A DNA stretch of 64,000 nucleotides from Allokutzneria sp. A3M-2-11 16 (GTDB taxonomy: Bacteria; Actinomycetota; Actinomycetes; Mycobacteriales; Pseudonocardiaceae). This document shows, piece after piece, positions 26,862 to 34,210 of this stretch; positions within the stretch are counted from its first letter, which is position 1; every line of letters starts with the position of its first letter. The translations under genes were made by a program, and so were the position numbers. Location of the stretch: the NCBI RefSeq assembly GCF_024213555.1, contig NZ_JANAVO010000002.1, forward strand, positions 356,269 to 420,268. The letters run 5' to 3'. The notes beneath the pieces are model-generated. The model saw nothing but the letters and a program-made list of their open reading frames with translations, did no database searches and was not told the origin of the DNA.

Positions 26862-27710
26862 GTGCTCAGAACAATCGCGGCCACCCTGTCGCTTTTATCC
26901 GTTTGCGCGTTCTCGCCCGCCCAGTCGGGCTGGCAGCCGGTCGGCTCCGGAATCACCTCCGGGGTCAGCGGCTCGGCACTCACCGCACGTGGTGACCTGA
27001 TGATCGTTCGGGACAACAAGAAATCGGGAGAAAATCGCGCCGCCCTTGTCTCATTTCCCGGCGCGCGGGTGACACCGCTGACGTGGGTCGGCCCCGTGCC
27101 GGCGGACCTGGAGGCGCTGGCCGCCGTGCCGGGGCGGCCGGACGAGTTCGTCGCACTGGCCAGCTCGGGCAAGGGCGCGCGGATCTCCTTGCGCGGCAAC
27201 GAAGTTCACGTCCTCGGCGAGTTCACCGTTCCGGCGGTCGACGACGATGACAACTACGAGGGCTTCGCGCTGACTGTGCTCGGCGGGCGCACCGTCGCGG
27301 CGTGGGCCGACCGCGGGCAGGACGAGCGACCGGGCAGGCTGATCGCGGCCGAGGTCGATATCGACCGGATGACATTCGGACCGGTTACTTCGCTCACGAT
27401 TCGGGCGAGCTACCCGCAAAGGGATGTCCGGCACATCTCGGATATCGCGATCACGGATTCCGGAGAAGTTCTCGCGGCCTCGGCGTCGGACCCGGGCGAC
27501 GAGGGCCCGTTCGACTCCTCCCTTTATCGCTCCGCGCGCATTTCCGCCGAGGGCGGCGCGGTGGCGCTGCGGCCGATCGGCGAACACCAGGAGATCGCCC
27601 GGTACGGCGGCCACAAGATCGAAGCGGTGACCTGCACGGCCGCTCCCTGCGACCACCGCGTGCTGGGCACCGACGACGAATCGGCGGGCGGCGCCGTCCG
27701 GTTCGACTGA
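26862..27710 (+). CDS. Secreted protein of unknown function
   Basis: 282 residues. From GTG 26862 the N-terminus is a signal peptide (VLRTIAATLSLLSVCAFSPA). The mature chain is rich in short beta strands separated by Gly/Asp turns, with FVALASSGKGARISL, GRTVAAWADRG and EVLAASASDPGDEG occurring about every 50 residues, which suggests a beta-propeller. Two cysteines near the C-terminus (TCTAAPCD) may pair. The start is uncertain: GGAG lies 22 nt upstream, too far for a normal site. It is divergent from the NB-ARC regulator. Confidence 0.6.
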   Translation: MLRTIAATLSLLSVCAFSPAQSGWQPVGSGITSGVSGSALTARGDLMIVRDNKKSGENRAALVSFPGARVTPLTWVGPVPADLEALAAVPGRPDEFVALASSGKGARISLRGNEVHVLGEFTVPAVDDDDNYEGFALTVLGGRTVAAWADRGQDERPGRLIAAEVDIDRMTFGPVTSLTIRASYPQRDVRHISDIAITDSGEVLAASASDPGDEGPFDSSLYRSARISAEGGAVALRPIGEHQEIARYGGHKIEAVTCTAAPCDHRVLGTDDESAGGAVRFD

Positions 27711-28220
27711 TCCGTCCCGCCACCGCCCGGCTCCGCGCGCGATCACCGCAGGTCAGGGGGCATCTTTGTCCCACGGCATCCCAGCGCCCTGGTCGAGTCC
27801 CGCCCACGCCGGGCAGGCTTCCAGCCATGCGGACGCCTGAGGGGGCGGACGCGGTGACCGGGGGAAAGGTCACTCTGGGGGCAGTGCGGTGGGATCTCTC
27901 TAACCCGAAGAGGTCCCACCGTTGCCCTGCCCGGACCTTTCGCGCACGGCCGGTACAGCGGCCGGTCCGGGGAGTCATCGACCACGAGTCCGATCGCGGC
28001 GTCGGATCGGGAAACCCCTCTACTCGCGGGCGTTACCGTCCGGCCATGCTCCGCGCCGGTGGTTGGGGTGTCTTCAAGTACCCCCGACCCCGCCGTTGAT
28101 CACCAAAAACCGCCCCCAACCCGCTGCTCCTGCCCGGGGGGTTGGGGGCGGTTTTCGGTGATCGTTTGGGGGGTTCGTTGTACTTGAAGACGCCCTGACC
28201 ACCGTGGGGGCGGTTCGTGG
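27711..28220. other. 510-bp convergent intergenic region with long palindrome
   Basis: No convincing gene in any frame. Holds the family 2 palindrome at 28065-28196 and, at 27889-27920, a smaller inverted pair (GGTGGGA / TCCCACC). The rest shows nothing I can interpret. Confidence 0.6.
28065..28196. repeat. Palindromic element, family 2, copy 1
   Basis: Outer arms GTGTCTTCAAGTAC (to 28081) and GTACTTGAAGACGC (from about 28181) enclose a second, inner pair of ~25-bp arms (about 28098-28122 and 28139-28163, cores ACCGCCCCCAACCC / GGGTTGGGGGCGGT). The same outer arms recur at 62187-62317. It lies between convergent genes. Confidence 0.85.
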
Positions 28221-28400
28221 TCAGGGGAGTTCGGTGAGTTCGACGGCGGTGGTGAGGACGGTGATCAGCTGCCGGGCGGTGTCCTGGTCGAGGACCATGA
28301 CGGTGCCCAGCGAGGTGGTCAGCAGCACCTGGCGGCCTCGGACCCGCACGTCGAGGGAAGCCGAGCGCCGGGGGCGCCGGGCTCCGTCGGTCGAGTCCAT
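28221..28400 (-). CDS. Small conserved-looking protein of unknown function
   Basis: 59 residues from ATG 28400, preceded by GGGGGGTGGG. A basic N-terminus precedes a compact domain, RVRGRQVLLTTSLGTVMVLD, with the helix TARQLITVLTTAVEL, which looks like a folded alpha/beta mini-domain. The reading frame is open further upstream to 28505 (MTPFSP...), giving a 95-residue alternative. The regular core suggests a real gene; its role is unknown. Confidence 0.5.
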   Translation of the reverse strand: MDSTDGARRPRRSASLDVRVRGRQVLLTTSLGTVMVLDQDTARQLITVLTTAVELTELP

Positions 28401-28549
28401 CCCACCCCCCGTTATGCCCCTGAGACTCTCGCCTGAGCGTGCGTACCGTGGATCGACCGTTAGTGCAAAGGGGTCCTCGTCACCCTGATCCGGCGAGAAC
28501 GGCGTCATCGGGCGCGGAGCGCGTTGTCTCCCTCGCGGAGGTGACGCAC

Positions 28550-28591
28550 ATGTCCGCGTCCGATGACCGGCGGGAGCACCGCTGTGTCTGA
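28550..28591 (+). CDS. Possible 13-residue leader peptide
   Basis: MSASDDRREHRCV from ATG 28550 with GGAGGTGA 5-12 nt upstream, an excellent ribosome-binding site. Its stop overlaps the GTG of the next gene by 8 nt, so translation could be coupled. It may regulate the downstream gene, or the site may simply deliver ribosomes. Confidence 0.35.
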   Translation: MSASDDRREHRCV

Positions 28592-28889
28592 CCTGATCGC
28601 ACCGTTCCTGTTCACCATCCTCTCGCTCCTCTTCGTCGCCGCGTGGGACAGCCCGTCCTGGCGGCACCTCCGGGCCCGCCGCCGCAGCCGCCGGGCCATC
28701 CGCGAGATCCGCTCCGCCTGCCCGTTCGCCCGGTTGGTCGTACGGTCGCCGGGCGGCAGGCACCGGGCCCGTCCCGTCCGAGGTCTTCCCCTGTCCACAA
28801 TGGACTTGAATCGGGCGACCGGGCGCATCGCGGTGGCCCGGCACCACCGGTCACGGCGGCGGAGTGTGGGCTTGGAACACATGGGCTGA
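28584..28889 (+). CDS. Small protein with N-terminal membrane helix, unknown function
   Basis: 101 residues from GTG 28584. One membrane segment (LIAPFLFTILSLLFVAAW) is followed by an arginine-rich cytoplasmic region, [19 protein letters not shown]. Third positions are strongly G/C, as in real genes here. The better ribosome-binding site serves the short leader at 28550, with which it overlaps. The tail beyond residue 70 is less convincing. Family not recognised. Confidence 0.42.
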   Translation: MSDLIAPFLFTILSLLFVAAWDSPSWRHLRARRRSRRAIREIRSACPFARLVVRSPGGRHRARPVRGLPLSTMDLNRATGRIAVARHHRSRRRSVGLEHMG

Positions 28890-28939
28890 GATCCACATCA
28901 CCCTTACCGTCGGTGCACAACGCGGTCGGGGAGGGCGCC

Positions 28940-30253
28940 ATGGCGGGCAGGTCCAACACGCTCAGGGTGGTCGGCGCCAGTCTCGCCGGCACCACGGTGG
29001 AGTGGTACGACTTCTACATCTACGGCACGGCCGCGGCGCTGGTGTTCAACAAGCTGTTCTTCCCGGCCTCCGATCCGCTGGTCGGCACGCTGCTGGCCTT
29101 CGTGACCTACGCGATCGGGTTCCTGGCCCGGCCGCTGGGCGGGTTGGTGTTCGGCCACTACGGCGACCGGCTCGGGCGGAAGAAACTGCTGGTCGCGAGC
29201 CTGCTGCTGATGGGTGTCGCGACGTTCGCGATGGGGCTGCTGCCCACCTACGCCTCGATCGGCGTCGGCGCGCCGATCCTGCTCACGCTGCTGCGCCTGG
29301 TCCAGGGCTTCGCGGTGGGCGGCGAGTGGGGCGGCGCGGTGCTGATCGTCTCCGAGCACGGCTCGGACAAGCACCGCGGTTTCTGGTCGTCCTGGCCGCA
29401 GGCGGGCGTGCCGGGCGGCAACATCCTCGCCTCGGCGGCGATGGCGGTGCTCTCGGCGACGCAGAGCAACGAGGACTTCCTGTCCTGGGGCTGGCGGGTG
29501 CCGTTCCTGTTCTCCGGCGTGCTGGTGCTGATCGGCCTGTGGATCCGGCTCTCCATCGCGGAGTCGCCGGTCTTCGTGGAGGCGGCCGAGCGCGCGGAGG
29601 GCACGGTCGAGCGGCCTCCGGTGTCGGTGGTGTTCACCCGCTACCGCAAGGAAATCCTGATCACGATGGGCGCCCGTTTCGCGGAGAACGCGGGCTACTA
29701 CCTGATCACCGCGTTCGTCCTGGTGTACGTGGAGCAGCACCTCAAGCTCGACCGCGGCGTCGCGCTGAACGCGGTGCTGATCGCCTCGGCGATCCACTTC
29801 GTGGTGATCCCGTTGTGGGGAGCGGCTTCCGACCGCGTCGGCAGGCGCCCGATCTACCTGCTCGGCGCGGTGGGCACGGGCGTGTGGGCGTTCGGCTTCT
29901 TCGCGCTGCTGGACCTGCGGTCGTTCGGCGCGATCACGCTCGCGGTGACCATCGGGCTGGTCTTCCACGGCGCGATGTACGGGCCGCAGGCCGCCTACTT
30001 CGCGGAGATGTTCGGCACCCGGGTCCGCTACTCCGGCTCCTCGATCGGCTACCAGCTGGCGTCGGTCTTCGCGGGCTCGCTGGCGCCGATCATCGCGACG
30101 GCGCTGCTCGCGGCCTACGGCGGCTGGCTGGCGATCGCGATCTACCTGGCGGCGATGTCGCTGATCTCGGTCGTCGCGGTCGCGCTCTCCCCCGAGACGC
30201 GCCACCGCGACCTCCGGGCCGACCCGGGTCAGGTCGCCGTGCCCCATAGTTGA
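28940..30253 (+). CDS. MHS-family metabolite:H+ symporter (MFS)
   Basis: 437 residues, twelve transmembrane segments. The start VVGASLAGTTVEWYDFYIYGTAAAL is the MHS hallmark, followed by GHYGDRLGRKK (MFS loop 2-3) and GAASDRVGRRP (loop 8-9). The family imports organic acids such as citrate, alpha-ketoglutarate, shikimate or betaine. GGGGAGGGCGCC precedes the ATG. A PucR-type regulator starts 3 nt after its stop, so its own control is likely local. The substrate cannot be assigned. Confidence 0.88.
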   Translation: MAGRSNTLRVVGASLAGTTVEWYDFYIYGTAAALVFNKLFFPASDPLVGTLLAFVTYAIGFLARPLGGLVFGHYGDRLGRKKLLVASLLLMGVATFAMGLLPTYASIGVGAPILLTLLRLVQGFAVGGEWGGAVLIVSEHGSDKHRGFWSSWPQAGVPGGNILASAAMAVLSATQSNEDFLSWGWRVPFLFSGVLVLIGLWIRLSIAESPVFVEAAERAEGTVERPPVSVVFTRYRKEILITMGARFAENAGYYLITAFVLVYVEQHLKLDRGVALNAVLIASAIHFVVIPLWGAASDRVGRRPIYLLGAVGTGVWAFGFFALLDLRSFGAITLAVTIGLVFHGAMYGPQAAYFAEMFGTRVRYSGSSIGYQLASVFAGSLAPIIATALLAAYGGWLAIAIYLAAMSLISVVAVALSPETRHRDLRADPGQVAVPHS

Positions 30254-30256
30254 GGC

Positions 30257-31264
30257 GTGACGGTGGTCGAGCGGTTGGTGGCCGTTGCCGCGGCGGGCGG
30301 CGGTGCCGGTGGTCTCGCCGAGGTGGTGGCCGACTGGCTCGGCGGCGTCGTGGTGATCACCGACGCGGAGGGGCGGGAGCTGGCCCGCGCCGGACGCGGG
30401 CGCGGCGGCCGGACCCTCAAGATCGCGGCGATCGCGCACGGGCGGCGGGTCGGCGAGGTCAGCCGCTCCGGACCGGAACTCGACGGCGACGGGCGGCGGA
30501 ACCTGGACGTGGCCGCCTCGGTGATCGCGCTGGAGCTGCTGGTCCGCGCCTGCGCCTTCGCCGCGGAGGAGCGGGAGCGCGGGCAGGTGCTCGCCGACCT
30601 CATCGCCGGGCGCCCCGATGTGCAGGCGCGGGCCGAGCGGTTCGGGGTCGACCTCGACGCGCCGCACTCCGTCGTGGTGCTCACCGGCCCGCCTCGGCTC
30701 GCGGCCGCCGCCGCGCACTTCGCGAGCGCGCACGGCGGGCTCTCGGTGGAGCACGAAGATCACGTCGTGTTGTTGCTGCCCGGGGCGGACGCGGCCGACC
30801 ACGCCGACCGCAGCTCTCGCGTGCTCGGCGCGGAGCTGCGCAAGCCGGTGACCGCGGGCGCCGCGCACGGCGAGATCGCCTCGGCGCACGCGGAAGCCCG
30901 GCGCTGCCTGACCGCGCTGCTCGCGCTGGGCGGGGCCGGGCGGGGCGCGAGCGCGGAGCGGCTGGGGTTCGTCGGCCTGGTGCTCGGGGACGAGCCGGAG
31001 CCGCGGCGGTTCGTCCGGGCGACGCTCGGGGTGCTGCTGGACCACGACGCGCGGCGCGGGACCCACCTGGTGCCGACGCTGCGCGCCTACTTCGCCGCGG
31101 GCCGCAGCCCGACGCGGGCGAAGGAGCTGCTGAACGTGCACGTCAACACGGTCACCCAGCGGCTGGAGCGGATCTCGTCACTGCTCGGGCCGGGCTGGCA
31201 GGAGCCGGGGCGGGCGCTGGAGGCCGAACTCGCGCTGCGACTGCTCGACCTGATCCGAATGTGA
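30257..31264 (+). CDS. PucR family transcriptional regulator (short form)
   Basis: 335 residues. An alpha/beta sensory region is followed by the C-terminal PucR helix-turn-helix, TRAKELLNVHVNTVTQRLERISSLLG. It lacks the long N-terminal PucR domain found in the protein at 38916-40448. It is co-transcribed with the MHS transporter upstream and probably regulates it. Start GTG 30257. Confidence 0.85.
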   Translation: MTVVERLVAVAAAGGGAGGLAEVVADWLGGVVVITDAEGRELARAGRGRGGRTLKIAAIAHGRRVGEVSRSGPELDGDGRRNLDVAASVIALELLVRACAFAAEERERGQVLADLIAGRPDVQARAERFGVDLDAPHSVVVLTGPPRLAAAAAHFASAHGGLSVEHEDHVVLLLPGADAADHADRSSRVLGAELRKPVTAGAAHGEIASAHAEARRCLTALLALGGAGRGASAERLGFVGLVLGDEPEPRRFVRATLGVLLDHDARRGTHLVPTLRAYFAAGRSPTRAKELLNVHVNTVTQRLERISSLLGPGWQEPGRALEAELALRLLDLIRM

Positions 31265-31352
31265 ACATCTGTGTAAGTGTGAAAAAATCTATTACCCCGC
31301 TAATGGACCTGTCCGGCCGACAATATCGAACTTATCCTTGGTAATTGTCATA

Positions 31353-31366
31353 GCCCCAGGTCAAGC
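31353..31366. repeat. Solo match to the HNH-element terminal repeat
   Basis: GCCCCAGGTCAAGC matches 14 nt of the element's right terminal repeat (23892-23905). It lies in a locally A+T-rich gap (about 31265-31355). It may be an excision scar or a chance match. Confidence 0.3.
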
Positions 31367-31480
31367 AGGCAGAGTCAGAGCGCAGGGCGGGGTGATGCGG
31401 TGCCCCTGAAAAGAGCCGAAGCGCGTCCGGTAAACGGACAACTGTGTACGTTACCCGCTGGTACCTCTAGGCTGCGGGGC

Positions 31481-32620
31481 GTGGTGACCCGGCGCGACAA
31501 CGACGGGGCGAGCGGCTGGCTGCCCAGCGGGGCGGACTGCCGCTACGCGGTGGTGCTCGCGGTACTCGTGCTCTCCGGCTCGACGCTCATCGGCGAGCTG
31601 GTGGAGGAGGCGCGACCGCCGGACGCGTGGGGCTTCGGGCTCGCGATGATCAGTTCGGCCGCGCTGGCCTGGCGCCGGAAGGCCCCCATGGCCGCGCTCG
31701 CCGTCACGGTGGTGGCGGTCGGCGTCTACACGCTGCTCGGCAATCCTTACGGCCCGATCCACCTGTGCATGGTGCTGGCGATGTTCGAGGTCGCGTTGCG
31801 CCGCCCGGTCGCGTCGTCCTGCCTCGCCTGCGGCGCCGCCGCGGTGGCCGGGGTGGCCTTCGCCCTGCCCCGGTTGGTCGCCGACTTCCGGGAGCCGGTG
31901 GTGATGGTCCTGGCGTGGACCGGCTGGTTCATCGTGCCCTGGCTGCTGGGCAGGCTCGCCCAGGTCCGGCAGGCCGCGGCGGACCGGATGCGGCACGCGC
32001 TGATGGCCAAGGCCGCGCTGGAGGAGCGGATGCGGATCGCCCGCGAGGTGCACGACGTGGCCGGGCACGGGTTCGCGGTGGTGGCCATGCAGGCCGGGGC
32101 GGCGCAGGTGGCGCTGGACGCCCGGCCGGACCAGACCAAGGCCGCGCTGGAGGCGATCCGGCTGACCAGCACCCAGGCGCTGGCCGAGCTGCGGTCGGCG
32201 CTGGACACGATCCACGCGAGGGACACCTGTCCCTCGGCCACCGGGCTGCGCGGACTGCCCGCGCTCATGTCGAGGGTGCGCGCGGGCGGGATGCTGGTGG
32301 AGCAGGAGGTCAGCCTGGCGGGCGAGGACCTGCCGGAGGATATCGACGCGGCGGTCTACCGGGTGGTGCAGGAGTCGCTGACCAACGTGCTGCGGCACGC
32401 CGGGCCGACCAGCGCGAAGGTGCGGGTCTGCCGGGAGGCGGGCGAGATCGTGGTCGAGGTCGCCGATCGCGGCCGCGGGATCGTGCAGCGGGCCAAGCCC
32501 CCGGGGCGCGGGCTCACCGGCATGCGGGCCAGGGTCGAGGCGGCCGGTGGCAGCTTCCTCGCTGGTCCGCGCACCGGTGGCGGGTTCGAGGTGCGCGCCC
32601 GCTTCCCCTGCGGGAACTAG
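31481..32620 (+). CDS. Sensor histidine kinase, NarL/HisKA_3 type, no adjacent regulator
   Basis: 379 residues from GTG 31481 (GTG 31484 also possible). Four to five N-terminal helices (about residues 20-160) precede the HisKA_3 box RIAREVHDVAGHGFAVVAMQAG and a HATPase domain ending PGRGLTGMRARVEAAGG. A TAGGCT about 10 nt before the start suggests a leaderless transcript. Kinases of this type nearly always sit next to a LuxR-type regulator, but neither neighbour is one. Confidence 0.88.
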   Translation: MVTRRDNDGASGWLPSGADCRYAVVLAVLVLSGSTLIGELVEEARPPDAWGFGLAMISSAALAWRRKAPMAALAVTVVAVGVYTLLGNPYGPIHLCMVLAMFEVALRRPVASSCLACGAAAVAGVAFALPRLVADFREPVVMVLAWTGWFIVPWLLGRLAQVRQAAADRMRHALMAKAALEERMRIAREVHDVAGHGFAVVAMQAGAAQVALDARPDQTKAALEAIRLTSTQALAELRSALDTIHARDTCPSATGLRGLPALMSRVRAGGMLVEQEVSLAGEDLPEDIDAAVYRVVQESLTNVLRHAGPTSAKVRVCREAGEIVVEVADRGRGIVQRAKPPGRGLTGMRARVEAAGGSFLAGPRTGGGFEVRARFPCGN

Positions 32621-32634
32621 ACCCGCCGCCACCG

Positions 32635-33090
32635 TCAGCGCCGGTAGAGACGCGTCTGCTGGCCGCAGACGTCCTTGCCGTCGTTCATCTTGCGGCAGAC
32701 CCGGAACCGCATGCCCTCGGGTCCGGCGATGCTCGTCATGTGCATGTTCTTCGGCCCGGCGGTCGCCCTGTTGTACCCGGGACCGACGAAGTACCTCCAG
32801 TCCGTGTCGGGGAGGTTGTTGTAGACGACCGTCCACTGCACACCGGTGCGGCCGTGGCCGTCCTTGGGATCGGAGGTGAGGGTCAGCTCGAAGGGCCACT
32901 TGCTGTGCGGGCCCGCCGGGCCGTCCTGCCGCGGCTTCCAGACGATCTTCCCCCAGCCGTAGCCGTCCTCGCTCTCGAACCTGGCGATGTTCTCGGCCAG
33001 CGCGGGGGTGGCCCCCGCGACGGTGAGCACGGCCGCGAGCGCGACGGGCAGCGCGACGCGGGTGCGGGTCAGGAGCTGTCGTTCTCTCAT
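32635..33090 (-). CDS. Secreted protein of unknown function
   Basis: 151 residues. Signal peptide to about residue 32 (VALPVALAAVLTVAG, then TPALA-EN). The mature domain is strand-rich and aromatic, GYGWGKIVWKPRQDGP and WRYFVGPGYNR, with two cysteines (RVCRKMNDGKDVCG) that probably form a disulfide. I do not recognise the family. It is divergent from the MarR-GNAT gene. Confidence 0.65.
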   Translation of the reverse strand: MRERQLLTRTRVALPVALAAVLTVAGATPALAENIARFESEDGYGWGKIVWKPRQDGPAGPHSKWPFELTLTSDPKDGHGRTGVQWTVVYNNLPDTDWRYFVGPGYNRATAGPKNMHMTSIAGPEGMRFRVCRKMNDGKDVCGQQTRLYRR

Positions 33091-33176
33091 GCCGGTAGTC
33101 CACCTCGGAGGACCCGCCGACGCGAACGCGAATGAAGGTTTCGGCCGCCTTTCGGGTGGGAGCGGAGGATAACTCT

Positions 33177-33200
33177 TGACTGCGTCAACTATATTGTTGA
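33177..33200. promoter_or_regulatory. MarR-type self-operator
   Basis: TTGAC-TGC-GTCAA (33177-33189) runs into GTCAAC-TATATT-GTTGAC (33184-33201). Two overlapping inverted repeats share the half-site GTCAA and end at the start codon. This is where a MarR regulator would repress its own gene. Confidence 0.6.
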
Positions 33201-33201
33201 C

Positions 33202-34107
33202 ATGGTCAAAGATTCGCTGGTCTCGTCGGTGCGCGCGTTCTCGCGCTTCTACACCAACTCCGTTGGCGCGCTGCGCTACGGCGCCTACTCGCTGACCGAG
33301 GCGCGCGTGCTGTTCGAGCTGGCGCAGTGCGAGTCGGCCGACGTCGCCGATCTGCGCAGGGACCTCGACGTGGACGCCGGGTACCTGAGCAGGCTGCTCA
33401 CCCGCTTCGACGCCGACGGGCTCATCACCCGCGCGAAGTCCACTGTGGACGCCCGCCGCCAGGTGATCGGCCTGACCGACAAGGGCAGGGCGGCCCAGCG
33501 CGAGCTGGACGACGCCTCCTCGGCGCAGGCCGCCGCGCTGCTGGACGGGCTCACCGAGGAGCAGCGCGGACAGGTCGTCGGCGCCATGGACACGATCCGC
33601 CACCTGCTGGGCGGTGCGGCGGAGGACCGCACCCTGGTGCTGCGCCCGGCGCGGGTCGGCGACTACGGCTGGGTCGTGCAGCGGCACGGCGAGCTCTACG
33701 CGCGGGAGTTCGGCTGGGACGCGACGTTCGAGGCGCTGGTCGCGCGGATCGTCGCGGACTTCATCGACGATCACGACCCCGCGCGCGAGGCCGGGTGGAT
33801 CGCCGAGGTCAACGGCGAGCGGGTCGGCTGCATCTTCTGCATGAAGGCGGACGACCACACCGCGAAGCTGCGAATCCTTCTGGTGGAGCCGAGTGCGCGC
33901 GGTCTGGGCGTCGGCGCACGGCTGGTCGACGAGTGCGTGCGCTTCGCCGAGGCGGCCGGGTACAAGCGGATCACCTTGTGGACCAACGACGTTCTCAGCA
34001 CGGCGCGGCGGATCTACCAGCGGGCCGGGTTCACGCTGGTGAACGAGGAACCGCACCGCAGCTTCGGCGCCGAGCTCACCGGGCAGTACTGGACGAAGGA
34101 GTTCTGA
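33202..34107 (+). CDS. MarR regulator fused to GNAT acetyltransferase
   Basis: 301 residues. Residues 1-140 form a MarR winged helix (ADVADLRRDLDVDAGYLSRLLTRFDADGLI, then VDARRQVIGLTDKG). Residues about 146-300 form a GNAT domain with acetyl-CoA motif LLVEPSARGLGVGARLVDECVRFA and ITLWTNDVLSTARRIYQRAGF. The fusion is a known architecture in which DNA binding may be tied to acetylation of a small molecule or protein. Its own operator precedes it. The ATG at 33202 directly abuts the operator. Confidence 0.9.
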   Translation: MVKDSLVSSVRAFSRFYTNSVGALRYGAYSLTEARVLFELAQCESADVADLRRDLDVDAGYLSRLLTRFDADGLITRAKSTVDARRQVIGLTDKGRAAQRELDDASSAQAAALLDGLTEEQRGQVVGAMDTIRHLLGGAAEDRTLVLRPARVGDYGWVVQRHGELYAREFGWDATFEALVARIVADFIDDHDPAREAGWIAEVNGERVGCIFCMKADDHTAKLRILLVEPSARGLGVGARLVDECVRFAEAAGYKRITLWTNDVLSTARRIYQRAGFTLVNEEPHRSFGAELTGQYWTKEF

Positions 34108-34118
34108 AAGCGCTCTCA
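34105..34118. promoter_or_regulatory. CebR/LacI-type operator upstream of the GH3 gene
   Basis: TGAAAGCGCTCTCA, one mismatched pair from a perfect 14-bp palindrome, fits the actinomycete cellobiose-repressor consensus TGGGAGCGCTCCCA. It lies 93 bp before the GH3 start and overlaps the stop codon of the preceding gene. Confidence 0.65.
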
Positions 34119-34210
34119 CCCGTTCTGCCCTGTCCCCGGGGGCGACTCGGCCGTCATTGTTGTGGCTCACAACAATCCCGCCGCCGAACACGACCCGAGG
34201 AGGAGTTCGG

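Noticed and set aside
26845-26990. ATG 26845 as start of the secreted protein, served by AAAAGGAG
   Set aside because: That frame stops within about 50 codons and encodes no signal peptide. The signal peptide is in the frame beginning at GTG 26862.
27711-28064. Small gene in the gap before the family 2 palindrome
   Set aside because: Frames on both strands are low in hydrophobic residues, lack ribosome-binding sites and look like non-coding read-outs.
33176-33195. TTGACT and TATATT as a -35/-10 pair before the MarR-GNAT gene
   Set aside because: The spacing is only about 8 nt. The repeats fit an operator better, with GATAAC at 33168 as a more plausible -10.
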